DNA of 44,431 nt from CALCKU01 sp964607445 (GTDB lineage: Bacteria; Pseudomonadota; Alphaproteobacteria; Caulobacterales; Maricaulaceae): assembly GCA_964607445.1 (NCBI GenBank), contig CAZSKN010000021.1:1-44431 (forward strand), written 5' to 3'. Shown here in pieces: positions 35,764-44,344 of this stretch. The translations under genes were made by a program, and so were the position numbers. The notes beneath the pieces are model-generated. The model saw only the letters and a list, made by a program, of their open reading frames with translations, was not told where the DNA came from and made no database searches. Each line of letters begins with the position of its first letter. Position 1 is the first letter of the stretch.

Positions 35764-37107
35764 GTGGACACAAGCGCAAATTTAAACCTACCCTTTATTG
35801 CCCCGGCTCAGGCGCAAAAACACATCACGCATAATGAGGCCCTGCTAAAGCTTGATACGCTTATCCATATTAGCGTAGTCAGTCGGTCCGAAACCGCCCC
35901 ACCGGACTCTCCGGCCCCGGATGCCCGCTATATTATCGGCTCAGACCCTACAGGGGCCTGGGCCGGGAAAGCCGGATATTTAACGGCTTACCAAGATCAG
36001 GCTTGGGCGTTTTTTGAACCGCAAATGGGGTGGACAGTTTGGGACGAAGACAGCCAGTCAATCTGGGTATATCATGATACCGCTTGGCAATCGGCAAACG
36101 CGAACACAGCCCTCTCTGCCCTTCCCCAGCTCGGCATTAATGCTAGCCCTGATGACACAAACCGACTCGCGGTAAAGTCTGACGCGGTACTTTTTACCCA
36201 TGACGATATCACGCCGGGAAGCGGCGATTTACGTCTTTTATTGAATAAAGCGAATTCCGGTCAAACAGTCTCCCTGCTCTATCAAAGTCATTATAGCGGG
36301 CGCGCTGAATTGGGTTTAACCGGAGAGGATAATTTCCAAATCAAAGTCACAGCCGACGGTCAAAACTGGCATGACGCTCTACGAATAGACGGCGAGACGG
36401 GTCAGGTGTCCCTGCCCCAAACCCCGGCTATAGCCCCCCCGTTTAACCTGTTAAAAGACTCTGGACGTTTTGCCGGATCACCTGACCCTCAAGGGGCTGT
36501 TGCCGGAAATTTCACGGCCCCGTCATACCTGTCGCCATTTAATGGCGCCGCGTTTGAAGCGGGCCCGCAATTTGTGCATAATAATAGCACACATGGTGGA
36601 ACACGCGCCGCTCTGGACCCCGTGGTCAATAGTCTTATAAGCCGTCTGAAAAATGCGAACACACGGCGTTACGGCATAGAATTCCACCTCCTGAAAGTCA
36701 GGACAGGAAGTGGACAATCTGGACGTTTAGACAGTACAAACGGGCCACATTATCTGAGCATCACAAATAGGTCCATGCCTATTTCAACGCAATTAACCGT
36801 GAATTACCATATCCGGGTTGAAAGTGGGTCCGTTGCGATTGGACGCGCTGGACGTGTCTTTATTGACGGTACAGAAACGCCGTCCGCGGCGTCTCTGATA
36901 ACCTCTGAGACCGGATGGCAACAAATCACGCAGCTTATTGATTATGATCCAACCGCATTTGCGGGCTATCACCCCGTATTAATGCGTATCTATGCCACAG
37001 CTGACACGGTTTACCACATCGCTGCGCCCATAGTCACACCCGGCCATATCCCCACCCAACCGGGCCAATTACACGGCATTATTCCCAGTCTTGATGCTTG
37101 GCGATAA
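35764..37107 (+). CDS. DUF2793 tail-fibre-like protein
   Basis: About 447 residues. The first 100 or so form a DUF2793 domain (LNLPFIAPAQAQKHITHNEAL, ARYIIG, WTVWDEDSQSIWVY). A beta-rich region common in alphaproteobacterial phage or gene-transfer-agent fibres follows (RLAVKSDAVLFTHDD, LLLNKANSGQTVSLLYQS, GRAELGL, WHDALRIDGETGQVSLP). The last 200 residues are beta-sandwich-like and unrecognised. No signal peptide. The GTG at 35764 has GGAG six bases upstream and is preferred over the TTG at 35752. It sits inside a polysaccharide operon with no phage genes nearby; a carbohydrate-binding or surface role is inferred. Confidence 0.82.
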   Translation: MDTSANLNLPFIAPAQAQKHITHNEALLKLDTLIHISVVSRSETAPPDSPAPDARYIIGSDPTGAWAGKAGYLTAYQDQAWAFFEPQMGWTVWDEDSQSIWVYHDTAWQSANANTALSALPQLGINASPDDTNRLAVKSDAVLFTHDDITPGSGDLRLLLNKANSGQTVSLLYQSHYSGRAELGLTGEDNFQIKVTADGQNWHDALRIDGETGQVSLPQTPAIAPPFNLLKDSGRFAGSPDPQGAVAGNFTAPSYLSPFNGAAFEAGPQFVHNNSTHGGTRAALDPVVNSLISRLKNANTRRYGIEFHLLKVRTGSGQSGRLDSTNGPHYLSITNRSMPISTQLTVNYHIRVESGSVAIGRAGRVFIDGTETPSAASLITSETGWQQITQLIDYDPTAFAGYHPVLMRIYATADTVYHIAAPIVTPGHIPTQPGQLHGIIPSLDAWR

Positions 37108-37201
37108 ACACATTACAAACTATTGAAATCCTTAAGGATATGTATAGATTACATGACGTGAGAACCTATTTGGCACAGGTGTTGCTTCGGGTTTTTCTGG
37201 G

Positions 37202-37216
37202 CAGCCCTTCGGGCTG
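37202..37216. repeat. Short GC-rich hairpin in an operon-internal gap
   Basis: CAGCCC, TTC, GGGCTG: a perfect six-base-pair stem with three-base loop in the 0.14 kb gap between the DUF2793 gene and the second polymerase gene. No T-run follows on the plus strand, so it looks more like an mRNA processing, stability or attenuation element than a terminator. Confidence 0.4.
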
Positions 37217-37248
37217 TAGGTTGAACGTGTTTAGGGCTCTATTGTATT

Positions 37249-38442
37249 ATGCAAAATGTAAGATCATATACGCCTTCAAGCCTGATGATTGCAATTATTG
37301 CAACCCTGTTTATCGGAACGGCACACCTATCCATATTGGACCCGCAGCTTAGATTTAATCTTATGATCGCCTCTGTGGCTATACTGACTGGAATCGGCTT
37401 ATTACATTCCAAGATCATTCTGGAAAGCAATGTCGCGATTTTCTTGATACTGGCAACGCTATGTCTTGGCAGCGTCATGTATCACGGAACACTATATGCG
37501 CCTGCAACCGAATTTGCCGCCAATAAACGGACTTATTTTCTTTTCGTCTGGGTGTCAGGATGCTTTATATTTCCATTTGCGCTCAGGCACCCTCTAAGTT
37601 TGACTTTATTCATCTATGGATTGATATTTTTATCTTTCATCTATGCTACATTTGCCTTCACAAATGGAGAAACAGACAATATTCGCCAGAGCGCGTTAGA
37701 ACTTAATCCAGTACTGCATTCAAAATTACTGTTCTTTCCTGTTTTATATATGATTGTGAATCGAAAAAACACAGGCAATAAGCGCCTGCTGTTCATGCTG
37801 GGGGGTTTTAGTGTGATTGCCTGTCTTTTTACAGGGTCACGCGGTGCCATCATTGTGGCCGCCTTATGCTTTATAATATATCGGTTACGTTATTTCAGCT
37901 TGCTCGAAATCCTGAAAATTTTCGTCCTACTGATTATCGGGTTTATCTTACTGGTTACACTCCTCAATTATATGCCGGAAGAATTAGCCGGGCGGTATAC
38001 ACTTGAATATTTAATGAGCCAAACTAATGAAGGCGATCGTATTTTTCTTTATCAATTTGCGTGGGATGTCTATCAAAACAATCCAGAAGGCATTGGGTTA
38101 GGCAATATGTCGGCATTATTTTGGTTATCCGCACCCCACAATATATTTCTGGAAAGTTTGATGGATCTCGGGTGGCTATATGCAACTCCGTATATATTCG
38201 TCATATCCGCTTCGTTTTACCGGGCCATTTTACATTTGCACGCGCCGAGCGTTGCCTACCGCTTTGTCGCGATATGGTTTATATTCATGTTCCTCAACTC
38301 CATGATCGGCGGGGAGATGTCATTTCCATCGCTCATGTTATATATTTCAATGGGGCTCGTCTGGATGACCCCGCTCAAAGCCTCATCCGCTAGGCCCCGA
38401 ATTGTGAATCCGCAGCGCATGATAAAGCTACAACACACTTAA
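37249..38442 (+). CDS. Second O-antigen polymerase/ligase family protein (Wzy-like)
   Basis: A 397-residue membrane protein with about ten to eleven hydrophobic segments and the Wzy_C-type signature: GSRGAII before a helix, then GIGLGNMSALFWLSAPHNIFLESLMDLGW, carrying the conserved His-Asn before the next helix. It is a second, clearly different copy of this family in the window; the other lies on the minus strand at 22.6-24.0 kb. It probably polymerises the repeat unit made by the plus-strand operon. No Shine-Dalgarno is visible at the ATG. A hydrophilic C-terminus ends the protein. Confidence 0.85.
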   Translation: MQNVRSYTPSSLMIAIIATLFIGTAHLSILDPQLRFNLMIASVAILTGIGLLHSKIILESNVAIFLILATLCLGSVMYHGTLYAPATEFAANKRTYFLFVWVSGCFIFPFALRHPLSLTLFIYGLIFLSFIYATFAFTNGETDNIRQSALELNPVLHSKLLFFPVLYMIVNRKNTGNKRLLFMLGGFSVIACLFTGSRGAIIVAALCFIIYRLRYFSLLEILKIFVLLIIGFILLVTLLNYMPEELAGRYTLEYLMSQTNEGDRIFLYQFAWDVYQNNPEGIGLGNMSALFWLSAPHNIFLESLMDLGWLYATPYIFVISASFYRAILHLHAPSVAYRFVAIWFIFMFLNSMIGGEMSFPSLMLYISMGLVWMTPLKASSARPRIVNPQRMIKLQHT

Positions 38443-38508
38443 TGTCAGATAGATAAAACCTGACCGATAAGATATAAACCGATAGTCGTTAAAAGAAGAG
38501 AGTCAGCC

Positions 38509-38673
38509 ATGTTAAAAATATTTCCGCGAATATTTCGGGCGTTGCAATTAGGGGTCTTGCCATCTGGCAAAACGACGGCTTACGGCGTTACATTATTTGG
38601 ACCTCCCCTTGATGGGACGTTTCATATGATCGCCCGTGAAAGCTATGGCGATGAATTTTATACACGTTCATAG
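38509..38673 (+). pseudogene. 54-codon frame, possible truncated methyltransferase gene
   Basis: A short frame in the 0.26 kb gap between the second polymerase and the acyltransferase, with GAAGAG near the ATG. The sequence reads like the start of a larger enzyme (FPRIFRALQLGVLPSG, then GPPLDGTFHMIARESYGDEF) before it stops. The DGTF...YG pattern reminds me of N-termini of FkbM-like methyltransferases, but this is a weak impression. It may be a 3'-truncated remnant or a genuine small protein. Confidence 0.35.
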
Positions 38674-38704
38674 ACATACACAGTAAAACAGAATAAAGTT
38701 AATC

Positions 38705-39241
38705 ATGGCAAAAGCCCCTAAAATTGAACGCATTATATGTTATAGCCTGATGACAGTTCTCAGGCCCATTCGTATTCGTTGGGCCACTGGCGTTTACCTA
38801 TTTTTTCTCAAACGTTGGGGGGCCAATTTTACCGGTCGCCCTAATTATATTTCCTCCAAGACCGATATCGACGGCACGGATTATAGCCTGTTGACATTAG
38901 GTGAAGGTGTTACAATTTCGTCTTATGTACGCCTTTTAACCCATGACTGGTCCCCCTATACAGTGGGGAAAGCCATGGGTATTTACACAGAAAAACCGCT
39001 GGGAAAAATTAAACCCATAGAAATCGGTGATTTCAGTTTTATCGGCACAGGCTCCATCGTTATGCCGGGCACAAAAATCGGAAAAGGCTGTGTCATCGGC
39101 TCAGGGACCGTCGTTCGCGGCACTATCCCTGATTATGCTATCGTCATAGGAAGTCCGGGTCAGGTTATTGGAGATTCCCGGGATTATATGATGAAGAACT
39201 TCAGCGATCATAAAGATGTAATTTTACCCTTCCTTGATTGA
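38705..39241 (+). CDS. Hexapeptide-repeat (LbH) acyltransferase
   Basis: A 178-residue left-handed beta-helix acyltransferase (WcaF/maltose acetyltransferase-like). Repeats of the [LIV]-G-x4 type run through LTLGEGVTISSYVRLLTHD and IEIGDFSFIGTGSIVMPGTKIGKGCVIGSGTVVRG, followed by PDYAIVIGSPGQVIG, the usual end. The His in LLTHD is the probable catalytic base. It should O- or N-acetylate a sugar of the repeat unit or of the finished polymer precursor. Cytoplasmic. The stop overlaps the flippase start. Confidence 0.88.
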   Translation: MAKAPKIERIICYSLMTVLRPIRIRWATGVYLFFLKRWGANFTGRPNYISSKTDIDGTDYSLLTLGEGVTISSYVRLLTHDWSPYTVGKAMGIYTEKPLGKIKPIEIGDFSFIGTGSIVMPGTKIGKGCVIGSGTVVRGTIPDYAIVIGSPGQVIGDSRDYMMKNFSDHKDVILPFLD

Positions 39242-40485
39242 TAATTGTGCCCCTCTCTTTTTACAGCCGGTTACAACGCTTTATAAGGCGCATTCTTCCC
39301 TCATTGCTAACCTTTGTTTCTGGTGTCGGCGCCCTCTTCATTGCTGATATTTTAATCAGTCGCACCGGCAGTACCGACACCATAGCGGCGTGGGCGACGC
39401 TGCGGTCTTTTATGATGGTCGGCGGGATTTGTGCCATGTTTGGCATGGGGCAAGTTTTAGTAAGAGAACCTGCGGCCGCCAAACTTATTACCAAGCTGTT
39501 CCTGATAAATGCAGCTATTGTGGGTCTTCTGGGCGGGATCATCGGGACCTATTACGGATTTGTAGATCGAGTCTGGGTTGGCGTAATCGTAATTTTCGGA
39601 GTCGCAATATCCAACATGGCGTTTCAGTGGTTACGCTCTAATTTAGCATTGACGAAATCCTATATTGCCAATGGCTGTTGGCGGATTTTATTCATGCTCG
39701 CGGTTTTGTTGTTTTTTACACAAAGCGATATGGATATTTCAATTTTACTCATCGGAGCCTTTGTCATCAGCACCATAGTGATTGCCTATCTTTTATATGC
39801 AACCCCGGTCTTACCCGACTTAAAATCTTTGCACAACGATGTGAAAAAACCACGCGATGCCTATATTATCGGAGCCACTTATTTTCTATCCGGCCTATCT
39901 CTCGCAATAGCATCATATGGTGAAAACCTAATTGTGCATCAAATCGGAGAGCCACAGGATGTCGCCTTATATTTTCGAGCCACGATTGTATTTTTATTTC
40001 CGGGCATTGTATTAAACCAGTATCTAGCCGCAATTGCAGGCCCTATGGTCAGGCAAAATGAAGTCCGGGTCATCACTTATTTACGCAAATATCGCGGCTG
40101 GATTGGAGGCGCTCTCCTGCTTTTATGGCCGCTACTCATCCTTACAGGGTTTATATTGGAATTTCTCATCTATTCTGAAAATACCACGCCTCTAGCCCTC
40201 ATCCTATTATTGACCTTCACAAGTTGTACCCGCATCACCTATGTTGTTCCCAGTTCCTTTGTCGGGGTCATTGCCAATAAAAAACAACTCCAAACCACAA
40301 CAGCTTTATATTTGGTGTGTGCCCTATTGTTTCCGGTCTTGGCTGTCATTTTTGTAAAATCCGGCCTGAGCGTTATTTTAGCCGTAGCGCTGGCCAATCT
40401 GGTCAACTGGGCTTTACGCAGCCTTATTGGTATGAATATTGTAATCTATCGCATGAAATTGCATCATCAGGATCCTAAATCATGA
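39238..40485 (+). CDS. Wzx-like polysaccharide flippase
   Basis: A 415-residue integral membrane protein with about twelve hydrophobic helices and the layout of the MATE/Wzx oligosaccharide flippase group: N-terminal basic RLQRFIRRILPSLLTFVSG, ATYFLSGLSLAIASYGENLIV at the start of the second half, and a helical C-terminus ending in a basic tail. It should flip undecaprenyl-linked repeat units to the periplasm for the Wzy-like polymerases. The TTG at 39238 gives a four-base overlap with the acyltransferase stop; a GTG at 39247 is the alternative. The stop overlaps the next ATG in ATGA. Confidence 0.85.
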   Translation: MIIVPLSFYSRLQRFIRRILPSLLTFVSGVGALFIADILISRTGSTDTIAAWATLRSFMMVGGICAMFGMGQVLVREPAAAKLITKLFLINAAIVGLLGGIIGTYYGFVDRVWVGVIVIFGVAISNMAFQWLRSNLALTKSYIANGCWRILFMLAVLLFFTQSDMDISILLIGAFVISTIVIAYLLYATPVLPDLKSLHNDVKKPRDAYIIGATYFLSGLSLAIASYGENLIVHQIGEPQDVALYFRATIVFLFPGIVLNQYLAAIAGPMVRQNEVRVITYLRKYRGWIGGALLLLWPLLILTGFILEFLIYSENTTPLALILLLTFTSCTRITYVVPSSFVGVIANKKQLQTTTALYLVCALLFPVLAVIFVKSGLSVILAVALANLVNWALRSLIGMNIVIYRMKLHHQDPKS

Positions 40486-41624
40486 GCCGACAATCCCTTG
40501 TAATGGCCGCCCCGCTTGGGAAACCGGATAAACGCGTCCGGCTTGCAAAAACCATTGCATTGCTGCATGAGGACTATGCCTGTGACATTCACTTTTGGGG
40601 CTGGCAACGGTTAGAGACTGAAACTCTTGGTGCCAATTTATCCGGCGTGACATCATCCAAAATATTAGTCAAAGGTGGTGGCTATCGCAGCCGTATGGCA
40701 CGCGGCCTTTATCTATATTGGATGTTACGGGTCTTTTGGGCCACACTTTTTAAACCCGCCGCATTAGGGCCTATCTATTGTCTAGGCTTGGAGACAGCGC
40801 TGCCCGTATGGTTCGCGTCGCGTTTAAGGCGCGATATAAAATATATATTTGATGATGCGGATAGACTGGTTTTGATATGGAATCTACCGCGCCCTATTGA
40901 GAGGTTTTTAATATTTTTTGAAAAAAAGATATCCCGCGATTCGCATTCACATATCATTCCAAGCCACGCGCGCTATAATTATAAAACCGATAAACAATAC
41001 GAAATTAAAAACTCCCCGAACCAGGCACAAATTGTAACGGCGCGTAAAAGCCCGGCTAGGCAACATGGCGCCGCCTTAAACGTCTATGTGAATGGATGGT
41101 TGGACCCGACACGCGGATTAGCCTTAATCGACGCCGCAGCAGACATACTCACGGCCCGCGGAAATACTGACATTCAATTCAACGTCGCTGTGGGCAATTT
41201 AACAGATAAGAACACAAGTTTTTTTTCACGCTCTAATGTTAATCACTTGGGGTCTTTAACGCATATCGACTCCCTTAAACAATATGGGGTCAATGATGTC
41301 GTTGTCACGTTTTACGACCCGACCATCCGTATCAATCAATATGCCATCCCAAATAAATGGGGCGATGCTGTGGCTATGACCACACCCATAATTGTCAATG
41401 AAGGTGTGAAAACAGCTCAACATTTACATGACGTCGGGGCCGCATTTGAAGTGCCTTTTCAGTCGCCCGAAGCGCTCGCTGACCTCTTGGTCATGTTATC
41501 AAAACACCCAGAGAAACTTAAACAAGCGCGGATCGCCATCCAGAAACTCGGCCCGGAATACCAGCCTTTTAACGAGATGATGGCCCCTGTACTCGAACGC
41601 TTCCTAATCACCAACCCCTCATAG
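40482..41624 (+). CDS. GT-B glycosyltransferase
   Basis: A 380-residue protein with a degenerate GT4-like GT-B fold. The N-terminal half has MAAPLGKPDKRVRLAKTIALL and DIKYIFDDADRLVLIW; the donor-side half has LNVYVNGWLDPTRGLALI, FNVAVGNL, NHLGSLTHIDSLKQYGVNDVVVTFYDP and INQYAIPNKWGDAVAMTTPIIVNEG, resembling the E-x7-E region of GT4 enzymes with NKWGDA in its place. It probably adds a sugar to the repeat unit. Last gene of the plus-strand operon, overlapping the flippase by four bases, with a weak terminator candidate 51 bases after the stop. Confidence 0.82.
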   Translation: MSRQSLVMAAPLGKPDKRVRLAKTIALLHEDYACDIHFWGWQRLETETLGANLSGVTSSKILVKGGGYRSRMARGLYLYWMLRVFWATLFKPAALGPIYCLGLETALPVWFASRLRRDIKYIFDDADRLVLIWNLPRPIERFLIFFEKKISRDSHSHIIPSHARYNYKTDKQYEIKNSPNQAQIVTARKSPARQHGAALNVYVNGWLDPTRGLALIDAAADILTARGNTDIQFNVAVGNLTDKNTSFFSRSNVNHLGSLTHIDSLKQYGVNDVVVTFYDPTIRINQYAIPNKWGDAVAMTTPIIVNEGVKTAQHLHDVGAAFEVPFQSPEALADLLVMLSKHPEKLKQARIAIQKLGPEYQPFNEMMAPVLERFLITNPS

Positions 41625-41674
41625 GCTTAACAGTTCACACGCGCAAACTTTCCCGGCCACCTTCACGGATTGGG

Positions 41675-41690
41675 ACGGCAAGCCCGTTTT
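41675..41690 (+). terminator. Weak intrinsic terminator after the plus-strand operon
   Basis: ACGG, CAAGC, CCGT followed by TTT: a short stem of four perfect pairs (five with a G-T pair) and a T-run. It lies between the last glycosyltransferase gene and the convergent beta-helix gene. Position is right and strength is poor. Confidence 0.4.
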
Positions 41691-41708
41691 ATCATCGCCA
41701 TTTACGAG

Positions 41709-43463
41709 TCACCGATATCCGCGATATGTCGTGATTTCAATCCGGGGGATTTTAATATCTGACGACAAGTTATCTAGCAGATGGTTTCCATTTCTCGCGA
41801 AGGTTATATGAATAAATCCGTCCCAGTTCTTCGAGGTTTGCGTCTCGAAATCCGCAAACTTATCCTTGGCTTTAAACGAAATTATATTTGTTTTCTCTAT
41901 AACCGTTTTACCACTCGACCCTTTTGCGTATCGCGTCAACATTCGCACTGATCTTTGTCGGTGGGGAGGTTTTGCACCTGTAATTTGTAACACGCATCGT
42001 GTGTCCACGCGCCGGCCATCCGAAACTATGTCATGGGGTAAGACATAGTCATATTCCATCTCTGCGCGGGCCGAAAACACAACGGGGCTCGCAACAATAG
42101 TCTTGTCAGGAAAACCAAACCTATCACATTCATTTCTGAGAAATGCCTGTTTATAATCAAGGGCAACATAGCTGCAATTCTCAACCCATCCCGAAGATTG
42201 TCCCTTTTTTGTTTCCATCACCAAAATAGGTTCTTTTTTGTAAATAACACCCCCATTTTTATGTTGTTTGAAAAATTTTGCATGGGTTATTTTCAAATTT
42301 TGGACGTCGATAAATTTCATGGCACGCAGTTGTGCCTTACCATTTAAGTTTTGGGCGGTGAAATTAACAACAGATATCAGAATATCTGCCGCCGCTTTTG
42401 ACGGCGACCGAGGCCGTAATGTCTGTATATCCAGATCTAAATGGCTAGAGCCGTTTTTTTCAAAATATCCGGATACAGATATGCCCCTGACTTGTTCACC
42501 AATAACAAGCCCGTCACTGTAATTACCTTCAATTGTCGTGTTGAGATCCACATGAACAGACCGCCCGATAAAAATACCGCCGCCCGTACTTTTTTTAGCG
42601 CCTTGCTGGACAGCTTTGCCATTGCCCTGCCACTCTCCGCCAACAAGATTAAACGCATTACAGCCTACACTTTTTCCATCTCCAAGCTGTAAGCCAAAAG
42701 CGCCGCAATAGCGTCCGAAGCAATTCACCATTGTATAGATCCAGCAATATTCGAAATAGAATCCGGATTTCGCGCAATATTCAGCCCGCACATTATACAT
42801 GGCGCCACGAGGGGCCGTTTCGGATCGGCTATCCTGACCAATGTTTATCGGGGCAATCTGTATCCCATGATCCGTATCACTTTTGACCCTGAAATCAGAG
42901 AGGATATGATTGCCTCTATGTATTTTCAATGATCCCGTAAGAAAATGGAAAATCGTCCCATTGCCAGCCCCTGAAAGAGTAAATGCATATTCAGTCCCTT
43001 TTACAAATCGGGCTGATACGCTTTCGGGTAAAAGATAGGTGCCAGCCTTGGCCTGCCCTTTACATCCTGTTTCCGAAATAAAATCGATAAATTTTTGAAA
43101 CTTCTCGGAATTATCAGGGGCCGATATCTCCGGTTCCAATCCAAATTGAGACGGCGATACCGTGTGATCACACAAAACCCTTAACTTTATTCCACCCGCC
43201 GTTATAACATGATAATCAGCGGAAGTCGCCGCAATGACCTCATAGAGATAAGGCCCGGCCTTGATCGTGTCTCCGGACGTAAAGCCCGTCTTTTCTGGCG
43301 CGTTTAAAAGGGCCGAAACCGAATGAAATGTTTTAAGCTCAGCTTCAGGGTTGGAGACATCTTCTGGCTGTGTCACCTCACTCTGCCCCACAGTCTGGGC
43401 ATGTGTATAAGAGGCGGTTAAGGTCAAACCGCCTACTATAATTTCACGGCGCGTCAAAGCCAT
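41709..43463 (-). CDS. Tat-exported right-handed beta-helix protein, tailspike-like
   Basis: About 584 residues. The N-terminus MALTRREIIVGG is a twin-arginine signal with likely cleavage after THA near residue 22. A segment typical of phage tail or pectate-lyase-like proteins follows (FHSVSALLNAP, GPYLYEVIAA, AGGIKLRVL, then SPSQFGLEP and KFQKFIDFISETGCKG). The middle (about 170-400) has the short repeating strands of a parallel beta-helix. The C-terminal 150 residues are beta-rich. Beta-helix proteins of this kind bind or cleave polysaccharide. The ATG at 43463 has GGAG six bases upstream, better than an ATG seven codons earlier. It is convergent with the polysaccharide operon, suggesting action on its polymer. 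Confidence 0.82.
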   Translation of the reverse strand: MALTRREIIVGGLTLTASYTHAQTVGQSEVTQPEDVSNPEAELKTFHSVSALLNAPEKTGFTSGDTIKAGPYLYEVIAATSADYHVITAGGIKLRVLCDHTVSPSQFGLEPEISAPDNSEKFQKFIDFISETGCKGQAKAGTYLLPESVSARFVKGTEYAFTLSGAGNGTIFHFLTGSLKIHRGNHILSDFRVKSDTDHGIQIAPINIGQDSRSETAPRGAMYNVRAEYCAKSGFYFEYCWIYTMVNCFGRYCGAFGLQLGDGKSVGCNAFNLVGGEWQGNGKAVQQGAKKSTGGGIFIGRSVHVDLNTTIEGNYSDGLVIGEQVRGISVSGYFEKNGSSHLDLDIQTLRPRSPSKAAADILISVVNFTAQNLNGKAQLRAMKFIDVQNLKITHAKFFKQHKNGGVIYKKEPILVMETKKGQSSGWVENCSYVALDYKQAFLRNECDRFGFPDKTIVASPVVFSARAEMEYDYVLPHDIVSDGRRVDTRCVLQITGAKPPHRQRSVRMLTRYAKGSSGKTVIEKTNIISFKAKDKFADFETQTSKNWDGFIHITFARNGNHLLDNLSSDIKIPRIEITTYRGYR

Positions 43464-43572
43464 ATGTCTCTCCATCCCGCTCACCCTATAGGCTTTAAGG
43501 TCGGGATTGAACTGACTTTAACAGGCAAAATTGGTAAATGATACGCTCCGGCGCAGGACATATACCCCATAA

Positions 43573-43599
43573 AAAAGGCCGCCATAAAGGCCGCCTTTT
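43573..43599 (-). terminator. Intrinsic terminator of the FecR-domain gene
   Basis: Read on the minus strand, AAAAGGC and GCCTTTT (seven perfect pairs) enclose a 13-base loop, and the stem runs into TTTTTT. It lies 23 bases after the stop of the FecR-domain gene and 110 bases before the beta-helix gene, so those two minus-strand genes are likely separate transcription units. Alternative pairing of the two GGCC tetramers inside is possible. Confidence 0.65.
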
Positions 43600-43621
43600 A
43601 AAACGTCACGCGTCCTAACTC

Positions 43622-44092
43622 TTAAGGACTTGTGATAACATCATCATTGTTATTTTCATTATCCGCGATGACGACAAGAGCGCCAACAGCCGTCACAGCT
43701 CCAAGAACCGGTAACAGAGACGCCCCGCCATCGCCAACTTGGTTTAGCGTACCATATTGAAAACCACTAGCGTTTGAAGACGCAATTCGCGTTACATTTG
43801 CAATATTTGCACAATGATTTCCAAAGCCGACATTAACGGATTGCGCGCTCAAAAGAGAGCTTTCGCATTGCGTTAACTTGATGCGCGCATAGGAATTATC
43901 CGATGTGATAACCTTATCACCGGGAATGAGGGCACTATTTTCACCGGCGCGTAATAACGCTCCACCGCGTTCAATAAGAACTTCGCCCTGAACATTTGTT
44001 AGCTTTCCCGCTATTTCAATCGCATTGGCCGTCGTCGATGTCATGCCGATCGCGGCAATCGCCAATATACTTAGTTTTTTTGTGAGTTTCAT
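43622..44092 (-). CDS. Secreted FecR-domain protein with acidic SP tail
   Basis: About 156 residues. A Sec signal peptide (cleavage after ANA near residue 24) is followed by a FecR-like domain: GKLTNVQGEVLIERGGALL, LIPGDKVITSDNSYARIKL and a short LLSAQSVNVG strand. After a linker, the C-terminus has a hydrophobic stretch (LLPVLGAVTAVGALVVIA), an acidic DNENNNDD and a final SP. This tail occurs in other small alphaproteobacterial envelope proteins, as I recall. Function unknown; probably a periplasmic or surface protein, not a sigma-factor regulator, since it has no cytoplasmic part. The ATG at 44092 is eight bases after GAGG, better than the ATG at 44098. Confidence 0.78.
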   Translation of the reverse strand: MKLTKKLSILAIAAIGMTSTTANAIEIAGKLTNVQGEVLIERGGALLRAGENSALIPGDKVITSDNSYARIKLTQCESSLLSAQSVNVGFGNHCANIANVTRIASSNASGFQYGTLNQVGDGGASLLPVLGAVTAVGALVVIADNENNNDDVITSP

Positions 44093-44242
44093 AACCATAT
44101 CCTCAAATCTGGCTTAAACTTACAAAGCAAGTTCAATACCATTGCCATACGTGCAGAAGTTTGCACGATCTAAATTCTATATCTTCAGGTTAATGCGCCC
44201 CAAAGTTATTATTCCAACCTCTTTATAGGTTTGGGTAGTAAA

Positions 44243-44283
44243 AGCAATATGCTATTGCTAAAAATTGAATATTTTTTTCAATT
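44243..44283. repeat. Two adjacent perfect hairpins
   Basis: AGCAATA, TGC, TATTGCT (44243-44259) and AATTGAA, seven bases, TTCAATT (44263-44283): two perfect seven-base-pair inverted repeats four bases apart. On the minus strand the first stem runs into TTTT. They may be a terminator or operator pair between the FecR-domain gene and whatever lies at the right edge. Confidence 0.45.
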
Positions 44284-44344
44284 GAGACCTGTTAATGACA
44301 ATTTCTATCAAAATCAGTCGCAAATTTCACCACATGAATGTAAA

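Noticed and set aside
37098..37352. An 84-codon frame bridging the DUF2793 and second polymerase genes
   Set aside because: It overlaps the start of the polymerase in another frame, includes the GC hairpin, and has no recognisable sequence.
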